64,000 nucleotides of DNA from the NCBI RefSeq assembly GCF_014192275.1, contig NZ_JACHXR010000010.1, positions 78,288 to 142,287 of the forward strand, read 5' to 3'. Of the stretch, positions 19,303-27,700 are shown one piece after another; the stretch's first letter is position 1, and each line of letters begins with the position of its first letter. A program made the translations under genes and the position numbers. The notes under the pieces were generated by a model. That model worked only from the letters and a program-made list of their open reading frames with translations. It was not told the DNA's origin and did no database searches. This DNA comes from Halomonas stenophila (GTDB lineage Bacteria > Pseudomonadota > Gammaproteobacteria > Pseudomonadales > Halomonadaceae).

Positions 19303-19661
19303 GGCAGTTCCCTTCGTTGTGCGTAATCGGGCGGAGGCATGGGGAGACGCACGCTGGCCGATACCACAGGCGTCTACCTGCCTCCTGCCTTTCTTGTGGG
19401 GATGCCTCATGTCCTGCGGCGCCGGCCCATCATGCGCCAGCATGAGAAATCCCTTGTCCCCAGCATTACATACAACATACTGTTACACACATTAACAAGG
19501 TTTGTCAGGCTTGGCAGCCGGTCCGAAGGGATTCCCTGTAAGTGATCGACCACGAACCATATAAGCGATGTCTTACACGGCATGGCTCCGGCCTCTCGCG
19601 CCCGGGGCCAAACATGGTATCGTCTCGGCAAGACAGCACCGGCCCGCACAAGGAGAACGCC
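19303..19661. promoter_or_regulatory. Divergent regulatory gap between the secretion operon and the next gene
   Basis: About 360 bases without a gene. The middle (19455-19505) is AT-rich compared with its surroundings and must hold the promoters of the minus-strand secretion operon and of the small plus-strand gene. On the minus strand a TTGTTA hexamer (19491-19496) could serve as a -35 for the secretion operon, but the -10 is ambiguous. No operator is claimed. Confidence 0.35.
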
Positions 19662-19943
19662 ATGTCCTCATCGGAAATCCAGAAGACCCGTGTGATCAAC
19701 GAGCTACGCAGCTTCATCAAGAAGCTGCTCCAGGACCCCAAGATCCTCGAACAGTCCCTGGTGATCGCCCGGCAGCGCCTCGGCGACGGCGACCAGGCCG
19801 ATGTCATGGCCCGCATCGCCAACGAGATCTCGGACACCACCAGCGTGCACATCCCGGAGGATCCCGCCGAGCACTCCGAGGCCGACCGCCTCTTCCTGGA
19901 GCTGCTCAAGGAAGTCGTCCGCGAGGAGCAGGCCCTCTACTGA
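19662..19943 (+). CDS. Small acidic helical protein, function unknown
   Basis: I do not recognise this 93-residue protein. It is predicted to be almost all alpha-helix (RVINELRSFIKKLLQDPKIL, then ADRLFLELLKEVVREEQALY), soluble, with no signal peptide, TM helix or cysteine. The start at 19662 was chosen for its strong AAGGAG site seven bases upstream; longer in-frame starts lack one. It stands between the secretion operon (divergent) and thiI (same direction, 109 bp downstream). Coding periodicity looks like that of the neighbours. Nothing in it suggests a link to either. Confidence 0.75.
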   Translation: MSSSEIQKTRVINELRSFIKKLLQDPKILEQSLVIARQRLGDGDQADVMARIANEISDTTSVHIPEDPAEHSEADRLFLELLKEVVREEQALY

Positions 19944-20052
19944 CCGCGACGGGGTCGCGTGGCGGCCACCGCGGTGCCGCCAGCCGCCACGCCCCTGCAC
20001 CTCGCGGCGACGCCTGATAGAATGGCACGACACTTTTTCAACGCCTCGCCGC

Positions 20053-21531
20053 ATGTCCTACCTGATCAAGCTGCACCCCGAGATCACCATCAAGTCGCGC
20101 TCGGCCCGACAGCAGATGACTCGCTGCCTGACCGGCAATATCCGCACCATCCTGCGCCGCCATGACGAGCGCATCCGGGTTCGTGACCAATGGGACTCGC
20201 TTCGCGTGCGACTGCCCGCCGGCCTGAGCCCTGGCCTCACCGCGACCATCGAGGACGACCTGGCCCGCATCCCCGGCATCCAGGAGATCCTGGCGGCGGA
20301 GGATGTGCCCTTCGTCTCCCTGGACGATATCGCCGCGCGCCTCGTCCCCCTCTGGCGCCCGCTCATCGAGGGTCGCCGCTTTCGCGTCAAGGCCAAGCGC
20401 CGGGGGCAGCATGACTTCACCTCGGAGGATATGGAGCGCCACCTGGGCAGCGCCCTGCTCCGCGCGGCGCCCTCCGCCAGGGTCGACCTGGGCCATCCGG
20501 AGGTGGTGGTGCCGGTGGAGCTCACCAACGGCCGCCTCCAGGTCATCCGTGCCCGCTGGCCGGGCATCGGCGGCTATCCGCTGGGCGTGCAGGGCCAGGC
20601 CCTGGCGCTGATATCGGGGGGGTTCGACTCGCCGGTGGCCGCGTGGCGCATGATGCGCCGGGGCGTGAAGACGCACTTCATCTTCTTCAACCTGGGTGGC
20701 CCGGCCCATGAAGCCGGCGTCCGCGAGGTCACCCATCACCTCTGGGCCCGTTACGGCGCCTCGCACCGGGTCCGCTTCCTCTCGGTGCCCTTCGAGGGCG
20801 TGGTCGGGGAAATCCTGCGCAGCGTGCCCGACGGGCTGATGGGGGTCGTCCTGAAACGCATGATGGTGCGTGCCGCCGGCCGGGTCGCCCAGCGGGCGAG
20901 GATCCCGGCGCTGGTCACGGGTGACGCCATCGCCCAGGTGTCGAGCCAGACGCTCACCAACCTCGGCCAGATCGATGCCGCCAGCCCGGTCCCCATCCTT
21001 CGCCCGCTGCTCACCGAGGACAAGCAGGCCATCATCGATCAGGCACGGGAGCTCGATACGGCCCGCTTCGCCGAGACCATGCCGGAATACTGCGGCGTGA
21101 TCTCGCGGCGACCGCATATCAGGACCGACGCCCAGCGGCTCGACGCCGCCGAGGCCGACTTCGACTTCTCGGTGCTGGATGCCGCCCTGGAGGCCGCCGT
21201 CGCCACCCGCAGCGATCGGCTCGGGGAGCCCGCCGGGCCACTCGGCGAGGTGCTGACGGTGGACTCACCGCAGGCGCTTTCGGCGCTGCACGCCCCCTGC
21301 GTGATCGACATCCGCGCGCCGGCGCAGCAGGAGGCCGCACCGCTGGAGGTCGGCGAGGTACCGCTGCTGGAGATTCCCTTCTACGAACTGCAGGAACGCG
21401 CCCCGGCCCTGCCCCGGGACCGGCACTACCTGCTGTTCTGCGACCAGGGCGTGATGAGTCGCATGCAGGCGCTCCACCTGGCCGACCGCGGGCTGGACCA
21501 CTTCGGGGTCTATCGCTCAGAACCGCGCTGA
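20053..21531 (+). CDS. thiI: tRNA uracil 4-sulfurtransferase ThiI with rhodanese domain
   Basis: ThiI transfers sulfur to U8 of tRNA (s4U) and, in many bacteria, to ThiS for thiamine synthesis. The 492-residue product has an N-terminal ferredoxin-like plus THUMP domain (about 1-165), the PP-loop AANH domain with ALISGGFDSPVAAWRM (about residues 190-205), and a C-terminal rhodanese domain. Both functional cysteines are present: C347 in MPEYCGVISRRP and the persulfide-forming C463 in LLFCDQGVMSRMQ. Length matches the E. coli enzyme (482 aa). The start MSYLIKLHPEI is the conserved N-terminus. Confidence 0.97.
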   Translation: MSYLIKLHPEITIKSRSARQQMTRCLTGNIRTILRRHDERIRVRDQWDSLRVRLPAGLSPGLTATIEDDLARIPGIQEILAAEDVPFVSLDDIAARLVPLWRPLIEGRRFRVKAKRRGQHDFTSEDMERHLGSALLRAAPSARVDLGHPEVVVPVELTNGRLQVIRARWPGIGGYPLGVQGQALALISGGFDSPVAAWRMMRRGVKTHFIFFNLGGPAHEAGVREVTHHLWARYGASHRVRFLSVPFEGVVGEILRSVPDGLMGVVLKRMMVRAAGRVAQRARIPALVTGDAIAQVSSQTLTNLGQIDAASPVPILRPLLTEDKQAIIDQARELDTARFAETMPEYCGVISRRPHIRTDAQRLDAAEADFDFSVLDAALEAAVATRSDRLGEPAGPLGEVLTVDSPQALSALHAPCVIDIRAPAQQEAAPLEVGEVPLLEIPFYELQERAPALPRDRHYLLFCDQGVMSRMQALHLADRGLDHFGVYRSEPR

Positions 21532-21546
21532 GCGGGGGCGGGCGCC

Positions 21547-22245
21547 CTAGCGAGGATGCCGGAAGTGGTCGACGAACGTCCGCCAACGCCTGGGCACGGG
21601 GATCCAGCCGGCATCGACCAGCCGAGGCAGGGCGATCAACACGCCCACGACCACCAGCCCGACCGCCATCGCCCAACCGCTGTCGAGGGCGATCCCCTTC
21701 CCCGCCAGCACATAGATCAGGGTCATGGGGGCCATGCCCAGTGCCGTCGCCACCAGGAAGCGGCCGGTGGTCAGCGCCGTCAGTCCCGCCGCATAGCTGA
21801 TCAGGGCGAAGGAGAGCACGGGAATCAGCCTCGCCAGCAGCACCATGCCGAAGAGGAGGCGCTGGGGACACTCGGGGAACAGCGCCACCCGGCCATGGAA
21901 CAACCGCTCGATCACCGCCCGCCCCACCCACCGGGCGATCCAGAAGCTCAGGCTGGCCCCCAGCAGGGCACCGGCCATGCTCAGCAGGAACGCCAGTAGC
22001 GGGTCATAGAGCATCCCGGCCGCCACGCTGACCACCATGGTCGGAATCGGCCCCACCACCACCGTGAGCGCCATCACGCCCGCCAGTGCCGGTGGCCCCC
22101 AGGGCCCCAGCCTCAGGCCCAGGCGCTCCAGGCGGTCGGGGTCGATCCAGCCGGACTGGTAGACCCAGAGCCCCAGTGCCACCAACCCCAGCAGTGCCAG
22201 CCCCGCCAGCAGCGCCTGACGACTGTGCCGCGGATCGACCTTCAT
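21547..22245 (-). CDS. TVP38/TMEM64 (DedA-superfamily, VTT) membrane protein
   Basis: A 232-residue polytopic inner-membrane protein of the SNARE-associated/VTT domain family, members of which are thought to act in lipid or small-solute movement. Visible hydrophobic segments lie near residues 10-30, 50-75, 80-105, 130-160 and 190-212. The family core with GPIPTMVVSVAAGMLYDPLL and LLARLIPVLSFALISYAAGL (the re-entrant-loop region with its conserved Arg and Pro) is present. It is convergent with thiI, whose stop is only 15 bp away. No specific substrate can be assigned. Confidence 0.88.
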   Translation of the reverse strand: MKVDPRHSRQALLAGLALLGLVALGLWVYQSGWIDPDRLERLGLRLGPWGPPALAGVMALTVVVGPIPTMVVSVAAGMLYDPLLAFLLSMAGALLGASLSFWIARWVGRAVIERLFHGRVALFPECPQRLLFGMVLLARLIPVLSFALISYAAGLTALTTGRFLVATALGMAPMTLIYVLAGKGIALDSGWAMAVGLVVVGVLIALPRLVDAGWIPVPRRWRTFVDHFRHPR

Positions 22246-22388
22246 CTCGGCCCCCTCCGGCCATCGTGGACAAGGCGGGCTTGCGACCTCGCAGGACGGC
22301 GGATGCCCCCAGTCCCCCCTGATTGGCCCGGTCGACCGCTACCCACGACAGGGAGATGCCCGGGCCCACTCCCAGTCTAGTCCGGCGG

Positions 22389-22423
22389 CCGACGGCGCAG
22401 GGCGAGAGCCCTCACGCCGTCGG
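22389..22423. repeat. GC-rich inverted repeat (two-part hairpin)
   Basis: CCGACGGCG (22389-22397) pairs with CGCCGTCGG (22415-22423), and inside it AGGGC pairs with GCCCT, giving a 9-bp plus 5-bp stem with a small bulge. No T-run follows on either strand. It lies upstream of the TVP38 gene, at the left side of the injection-system region. Confidence 0.6.
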
Positions 22424-22782
22424 ACGACAGACGGCACACCCGCCCAAGGCAAGCCGGTAACGTCGGAGCCTCCAGCAGGGGAACCGCATGACGGCCATGT
22501 GCCGGCATGAAAGTCCATCTGTCGAGATAGCACGGCGTCATATTCCGACCTCACGGCCCTCTGAGCCTGCGTTTTCCCGATCGAAAAGGGCCTCCCAAGA
22601 CGAGCGAGTCGCGATTGGTGAATCCAACCTCCGGCCCCGCATCGGTGCACCAGGACGCTCAGAGTTCCTTTATTTTCTCGACGCCTCATGGCCAAAAACC
22701 CTTGCCGACACCCGGCCTTTTCTCCGTGGAAGGACCGTCTCATCCTTTGGTACTAAAAATAAATACTAATAAAGACAAATTT

Positions 22783-22806
22783 TTTATATGCATTGCCTCA
22801 TATAAA
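22783..22806. repeat. 8-bp AT-rich inverted repeat, possible operator
   Basis: TTTATATG (22783-22790), an 8-base spacer, then CATATAAA (22799-22806): a perfect dyad with arm centres 16 bp apart, the geometry of a dimeric repressor or activator site. It sits in the first AT-rich block, about 430 bp before the sheath gene. Function is inferred from shape only. Confidence 0.35.
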
Positions 22807-23237
22807 GAAGGCAAGCCCAGGGCACAACGCCTCCGTCGCCCCGTCTCGAAGCCGATCCACTCGCCTATGGCCATGTTCTGTTTGGCCTTTCTGCAACACC
22901 ACTCGCTGCCAACCGGCCGCCTCACGGGCCGGCCGAGGAAATTCACTCCCGGCATCATGGCAAACCGGGATACCCCGGGCTAAGTTGAGAAAAGTAATCA
23001 ACGCAGCATCGGATCGGTACCGTTTTCGGACTACGGCGCCGGGAACGACAGCCCAGGCTGGAACTGGATGGGGTTGCGGGCTACGACGCCAACTCCTCCT
23101 GCTGTATATAACACTATGTGTAGACAAAGCTGCTAATAATGGACTCGCTGAATTGAAAATTCATTTTAAAGTCAGTCAGTTGCTTTTATTTGTAAACAAC
23201 CTCTAAGTCGCATTGCATTTAATCCTAGGTGAGACAA

Positions 23238-25574
23238 ATGTCGATTATGTTATCCCCTGGAGTTCGCACCTTTGAGCATCCTTCCGGCCAGTCTGTCGCC
23301 CGTGGCGCAATTTCCAACCGACTTCTCGCTATCGGCATGGCACGGAAAGGCCCGATCAACACGCCCATCGCGGTCCGCAGTTTCGAGCAATACGTCGCAC
23401 GGTTCGGCGACGACCTGACCTACGGCGAGCTCGGCATACAGATGCGCCAGGCCTTCACGGCGGGCCTCGGGAGCGCGGTGGTCGTCCGCACGGCCAATAG
23501 CCCACGCGCGGCGCATCATGTCATCGAGAGCGAGTTCAGCAATGACGCGCTCCGCGTCGAGGCGGTTGACGCCGGCGTCCTCGGCGACGCGATCCGGGTC
23601 GCGGTCGACTACGACACACTCGATCCCGAACTGACCTTCAACATGACACTCTGGCGCGAGACGGTCGACGATCAGGGCCGCCTCGGGCAGGCCGAGAACG
23701 AGGCCTACAGCAACCTCTCCATGGACCCGCAGGCATCGAACTTCGTGCAACGCGTGGTGAACGGAGCTTCCAGACTGGTCCGCGTGACGGCTGTCCACGA
23801 CGCCCCGGACTTAACGATAAACAACGAGGATCAGGTCTACAGCCAGTCCGGTTCCTACTTCGCCAACGGGGCGGCGCTGGACACCTTCCTGGCCGACATC
23901 GCGGAGGAACAGCGGATCACAGTCGAGATCGACGGCCGCGACCAGGTAACGGCGATCCTGACACCGCCGATCAGCCCGAACTCTATTCACGACGCGATCG
24001 AGGCGTCGCTCATCGCCCGTTCGCTCTCGGCCCGCGTGAACGTCACCGGTCACGACAGCGGGAACGGCATCGCCCTGCGGATCGCCGTGGACAGTGCCGA
24101 CGGTACCCGCTCGATCCGCATCCTGCCCGCTGGGCAGAACGACGGCACCGGAACCCTCGCGCTCGGCAGCCTGAGGGGCGGGATCGAGGTCGGGCTCTAT
24201 TCGGATCACCGGCCCGCGATGACCGGTGTCACGACGCGGCCCTTCGCGGCGGCGGGCGACATCACACCACTCGAGGCGTTGCTCGGCGTCGGAGCCGGGG
24301 CGGCCTGGCCGATCGACTTCGAGGACGGCACCGCGGACGGCACCATCTCGGGGCTGAGCTGGGGCGTCGCGGGCGCGACGAACCCGATGGACGACGGGGA
24401 CGGCGGCACGCCGTTCTCGCTGGAGAGCCTCGCCGGCAACCTCGATAGCCTGGTGGCGACGCTGAACGCCGCCGATCCGCTGGGCGACATCTGGACCTTC
24501 AGCCGCATCGGCTACCGGGTCCGGGCCATCCGGGACGACGGCATGCTGACGCCCTCCGAAGCGGGAACCCTGGATACCGGAGGCGCGATCGCCTACGTCG
24601 ACGACGCCGTGGCCAACCGCCCAGCCTACGGTCTCGGACAAGCCGGCGGCGCGACGACAGGCAGCGACGGTCAGATGCCGGTACTAACGGATTACCAGAC
24701 CGTGTTCCAGCGGGTCTCGCGCGAAGTCGATATCTTCAACATGATGATCCTGCCCCGCGGCCACCAGCAGACCGACGATCAGCGCGGCGGGATCTGGGGC
24801 GCCGCCAGCGCCTTTTGCCGCGAACAGAACGCACTTCTCATCATGGACCCGAGAAGTGACGACAACGCCTGGTCGACGGTCGACCAGGTCACCGCGAAAG
24901 CCCAGCTCATCGAGTTCAAGAGCGGCGTGATCCCCGAGGTGTCCTGCGTCTTTTGGCCCCGGGTCAGAACGCCGCTCGGGCGCACCCAGGTCCACGTCGA
25001 TCCTTCCGGCACCATGGCGGGTGTGATCGCCTCAACCGTCGCGCGGCTCGGCGTCTGGAACGCCGCCGCAGGCCTCTCGGCGCCACTCGTCGGGGTCACC
25101 GGGCTCGAATACCCGATGTCGGACGCCGACAACGGCGTCATCAACCCGCGCGGGATCAACGCACTGCGCGCCAAGTCGACCGGGAACGTCATTTGGGGCG
25201 TCCGCACGCTGGCGGGGGACGACGCCTTCTCGAACCGCGATTTCGCCTACATTCCCGTCCGGATGACGACAGACTTCATCAAGAACTCGCTTCAGGTGGC
25301 GCTGCAGGAATACGTCTTCAAACCGAACAACCGAGTCACCTGGGCGAACATCGAGATGATGTGCCGCGCCTTCATGCACGGCCTCTATGAGAGGAAGGCA
25401 TTCCGCGGCGCGACTGTCGATGACGCCTACAACGTGCGCTGCGATGAGACCACGACTTCACCCACCGACATCGCGCTAGGCATCATGAACGTCTGGGTCT
25501 TCTTCGCCCCGCTATTCCCTGCCGAATTCATTCACCTTCACGTTCAGCACAAGTTCGAGCAACCCTCATTCTAA
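23238..25574 (+). CDS. eCIS contractile sheath protein (very large)
   Basis: The sheath subunit of a phage-tail-like extracellular contractile injection system; helical stacks of it shorten and drive the inner tube. The N-terminus MSIMLSPGVRTFEHPSG and the C-terminal domain (about 665-778, RDFAYIPVRMTTDFIKNSLQ, then VFFAPLFPAEFIHLHV) are typical of Afp2-4/Pvc2-4-type sheaths. At 778 residues it is far longer than the 350-500 residues of most sheaths; the surplus is in the middle (about 60-430). The ATG at 23238 has AGGTGAG six bases before it and was preferred to a GTG nine bases upstream. It is the only sheath gene and the first gene of the operon. Confidence 0.93.
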   Translation: MSIMLSPGVRTFEHPSGQSVARGAISNRLLAIGMARKGPINTPIAVRSFEQYVARFGDDLTYGELGIQMRQAFTAGLGSAVVVRTANSPRAAHHVIESEFSNDALRVEAVDAGVLGDAIRVAVDYDTLDPELTFNMTLWRETVDDQGRLGQAENEAYSNLSMDPQASNFVQRVVNGASRLVRVTAVHDAPDLTINNEDQVYSQSGSYFANGAALDTFLADIAEEQRITVEIDGRDQVTAILTPPISPNSIHDAIEASLIARSLSARVNVTGHDSGNGIALRIAVDSADGTRSIRILPAGQNDGTGTLALGSLRGGIEVGLYSDHRPAMTGVTTRPFAAAGDITPLEALLGVGAGAAWPIDFEDGTADGTISGLSWGVAGATNPMDDGDGGTPFSLESLAGNLDSLVATLNAADPLGDIWTFSRIGYRVRAIRDDGMLTPSEAGTLDTGGAIAYVDDAVANRPAYGLGQAGGATTGSDGQMPVLTDYQTVFQRVSREVDIFNMMILPRGHQQTDDQRGGIWGAASAFCREQNALLIMDPRSDDNAWSTVDQVTAKAQLIEFKSGVIPEVSCVFWPRVRTPLGRTQVHVDPSGTMAGVIASTVARLGVWNAAAGLSAPLVGVTGLEYPMSDADNGVINPRGINALRAKSTGNVIWGVRTLAGDDAFSNRDFAYIPVRMTTDFIKNSLQVALQEYVFKPNNRVTWANIEMMCRAFMHGLYERKAFRGATVDDAYNVRCDETTTSPTDIALGIMNVWVFFAPLFPAEFIHLHVQHKFEQPSF

Positions 25575-25585
25575 GGGAAGCGATC

Positions 25586-26062
25586 ATGCCCATTACGCCC
25601 GTCACGGTCCGTCCTACCCCTCTGACCAACGCCTATTTCGAATTGTTTCTCGAAGGTCAGTCAGTCGCTGCCGTCACCGCCATAGGCGCCATCAAGTCGA
25701 ATGTCGCGGCGAACCCGTCCAAGGACGGCACCCAGCTCTACTCGGTCTACAGCCCCGGCGCGGTGACCTACGAGGCCTGCGAGATCAAGCAGGCACAGGT
25801 ACTCGATGTTGCGCTGCTGAACTGGTTCGAACTGGTGCACAGCCCCGTCAGCGCCGGTGCTATATCGGTCGACGGGATGAAGAAGAATGTGATGATCCAC
25901 GTCAAGGACAGCCAGATGCGCCCGCGCATACAGCATGAGCTTTTCGCCTGTCTACCGACTTCGATCGCCTGGGACGCGCTAGATTCCAACGCCGAGGCGA
26001 ACACGTTTCTGACCTTCTCGCTGCAGTACGAATACAGCCTGACGAAATACCTGGAACCCTGA
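25586..26062 (+). CDS. eCIS inner tube protein
   Basis: A 158-residue tube subunit of the Hcp/gp19 fold (Afp1/Pvc1 type). Hexameric rings of it form the hollow needle inside the sheath. The chain is strand-rich with FELFLEGQSVAAVTAIGAIK near the start and a C-terminal FLTFSLQYEYSLTKYLEP, the tube-family ending. It begins 11 bp after the sheath stop, with GGGAAG as ribosome site. Only one tube gene is present, whereas Afp and PVC have two. Confidence 0.9.
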   Translation: MPITPVTVRPTPLTNAYFELFLEGQSVAAVTAIGAIKSNVAANPSKDGTQLYSVYSPGAVTYEACEIKQAQVLDVALLNWFELVHSPVSAGAISVDGMKKNVMIHVKDSQMRPRIQHELFACLPTSIAWDALDSNAEANTFLTFSLQYEYSLTKYLEP

Positions 26063-26074
26063 TCACAGGGAGTA

Positions 26075-26830
26075 ATGTGGCAGATGATGACTGGACATGT
26101 CATTTATGGCGTCGGGAAACGGCGTAGCTATTCGTGCCGCCCTTTGGACGAGCAAGCGCTGTTCCGGCAGGGCGCAGACCCAGACCGGCTGATGCCGCTG
26201 GCTATTGTGCAAGGCGAGGACAGCCTGTCGTCGGAGGACCTGCCCGAGCTTCCGCTCATCGACTACGAGTTGATGTTGGCGCATCTCTACGTAGGCACAT
26301 TCGGAGCCACGATCGACCAGAACGTCGACTGTCCGGATTGCGGCAAGAAATTCTCCGTGGCGTTCTCACTCAACGCCTGGGTGGGCGGGGTCCGCCGCGC
26401 GGTGGCGCCGGACGAGGGCAGAGCCTTCGACGGGGCGCCCTACGCGCTCCCGACGTGGGCGATCCTGAAATCGGTAAAGCGGGATCGGAGCGCACTGGCA
26501 AGCAGGCTTTGGCAAGGCGAGACGGCCCTTCCTCCGGAGAGGATCGCCGCCTTCGAGGCGCATGTCGCGAGGGCCTGCCCGATCCTGGCGGATGACATCG
26601 AGGCCCCCTGCCCGCGCTGCGGCGAGGTCGTGCGCAAGCGCTTCGTCCTGAGAAACCACCTCGCATCGCGCCTTCGCACCCGGTTGCGCGCGCTTCTGTC
26701 CGACATCCACGTGCTGGCCTCCAGCTACCACTGGTCAGCCGTCGACATCCTCGATCTGCCGCGCCAGACAAGGGTCGCGCTGATCGACACCATCCAACTA
26801 CAGCGCCGTCGCGCGCACGGTTCGCGCTGA
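26075..26830 (+). CDS. Zn-ribbon baseplate/assembly protein (T4 gp26-like?)
   Basis: A 251-residue protein placed right after the tube gene, where phage and eCIS loci often have a T4 gp26-like baseplate or assembly factor. It carries two CxxC pairs, CPDCGKKF (about residues 88-95) and CPRCGEVV (about 178-185), which together could bind one zinc. The sequence between them is helical. An in-frame second ATG lies nine bases inside; the first is used because GGGAG precedes it. I assign it to the particle by position. The gp26-like label is tentative, and a chaperone that does not remain in the particle is equally possible. Confidence 0.7.
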   Translation: MWQMMTGHVIYGVGKRRSYSCRPLDEQALFRQGADPDRLMPLAIVQGEDSLSSEDLPELPLIDYELMLAHLYVGTFGATIDQNVDCPDCGKKFSVAFSLNAWVGGVRRAVAPDEGRAFDGAPYALPTWAILKSVKRDRSALASRLWQGETALPPERIAAFEAHVARACPILADDIEAPCPRCGEVVRKRFVLRNHLASRLRTRLRALLSDIHVLASSYHWSAVDILDLPRQTRVALIDTIQLQRRRAHGSR

Positions 26831-26842
26831 GGGGGGAGAGGA

Positions 26843-27700
26843 ATGGCAAGCTACTTCGAAGACATCCTCGAAAGTTACCGTCCGGCCGAGAAAACGACCA
26901 GCGTGGATACGCCATGGTCAGACCCGATCATCGAGGCCACCGCTCAGGACCTGCCGTTTTCGGACGCGGGCGCTCCGGCAAGCGCCGAAGGGGAGACCGC
27001 GCCGCTCGCCTATCCGGAGATTCCCGACGCCGATCATTTTCCGGAGCACCTTCAGACCTCTCCAGCCCCTGCCGAAGACCCCGTACAGCGCCCGGTGGCC
27101 GAGCCGTTCCAGCCGGCCGAGAAGATCGTCGAACGCGAGACGCGGATCATCGAGAACCTCGCCGACATGCCCCCGCCCCCTGAGCCTGGCGACGATACGC
27201 CGTGGCAGGTGCCCGCTCCGGACGTTCATCTCCAAGAACATGTCGATCGGTCGACCACGCATCTCCACGAACACCTCCGGATCGTCGAGGACAGCGTGGA
27301 TTTCGAGCCGGACCAGGATGACGCCGGAACTCCTGCACCACCGGACCGGTGCCCTGCGCCCGAGCCGGCCGAGCCGACCGAGCACGGTCCCGACCCCGCG
27401 CTCGCGGAGATCGAGGCCGAGTTGGCCCGCGCCCTCGCCCGGCTCCACGACGAGTACGAACCGCAGAAGCCTTTCGTCTCTCCCGACGATTTCGAGCCCG
27501 AGACACGTGACGACCCGATCCCCCCCGACATCGAAAGCGTGCGCGAGGTCACCCGGGAAGTCGTCACCGAGATCCACCATCACCACACGACCGAGAGCCG
27601 CGTCGAGCCACCTGCTACGCCCGCACCCCGGACCGCAGCCGAAGCCTCGCGGATCGGCCCGATCCGCTTCGCCTCGGCCTGGAAGACGGGGGAGCCTTAG
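26843..27700 (+). CDS. Disordered acidic proline-rich protein of the eCIS operon
   Basis: I do not recognise a domain in this 285-residue protein. It is rich in Pro, Glu, Asp and Ala with few hydrophobic runs, so it is probably unstructured, apart from short helical stretches (EKIVERETRIIENLA, near 93-107; IEAELARALARLHDEY; SVREVTREVVTEIHHHHT). There is no signal peptide or TM helix. It sits between the Zn-ribbon protein and the DUF4255 protein, and its stop directly abuts the next ATG. Since no classical tape-measure gene is seen elsewhere in the locus, this protein is a candidate for that role, or for a tube-lumen or scaffold protein; both are guesses. Confidence 0.72.
   Translation: MASYFEDILESYRPAEKTTSVDTPWSDPIIEATAQDLPFSDAGAPASAEGETAPLAYPEIPDADHFPEHLQTSPAPAEDPVQRPVAEPFQPAEKIVERETRIIENLADMPPPPEPGDDTPWQVPAPDVHLQEHVDRSTTHLHEHLRIVEDSVDFEPDQDDAGTPAPPDRCPAPEPAEPTEHGPDPALAEIEAELARALARLHDEYEPQKPFVSPDDFEPETRDDPIPPDIESVREVTREVVTEIHHHHTTESRVEPPATPAPRTAAEASRIGPIRFASAWKTGEP

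Larger units (their letters stand above)
22246..23237. other. Long non-coding leader before the injection-system operon
   Basis: Nearly 1 kb with no convincing gene. The left part (to ~22480) is GC-rich and should contain the promoter of the minus-strand TVP38 gene. From ~22700 the sequence becomes markedly AT-rich in two blocks (22741-22810 and 23095-23225), unlike anything around it. The first sheath codon is at 23238, with AGGTGAG before it. The region is the only place a promoter for the 27-kb operon could lie, but I cannot pick convincing -35/-10 hexamers. The compositional break suggests either a regulatory zone or the left junction of an acquired segment. Confidence 0.55.
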
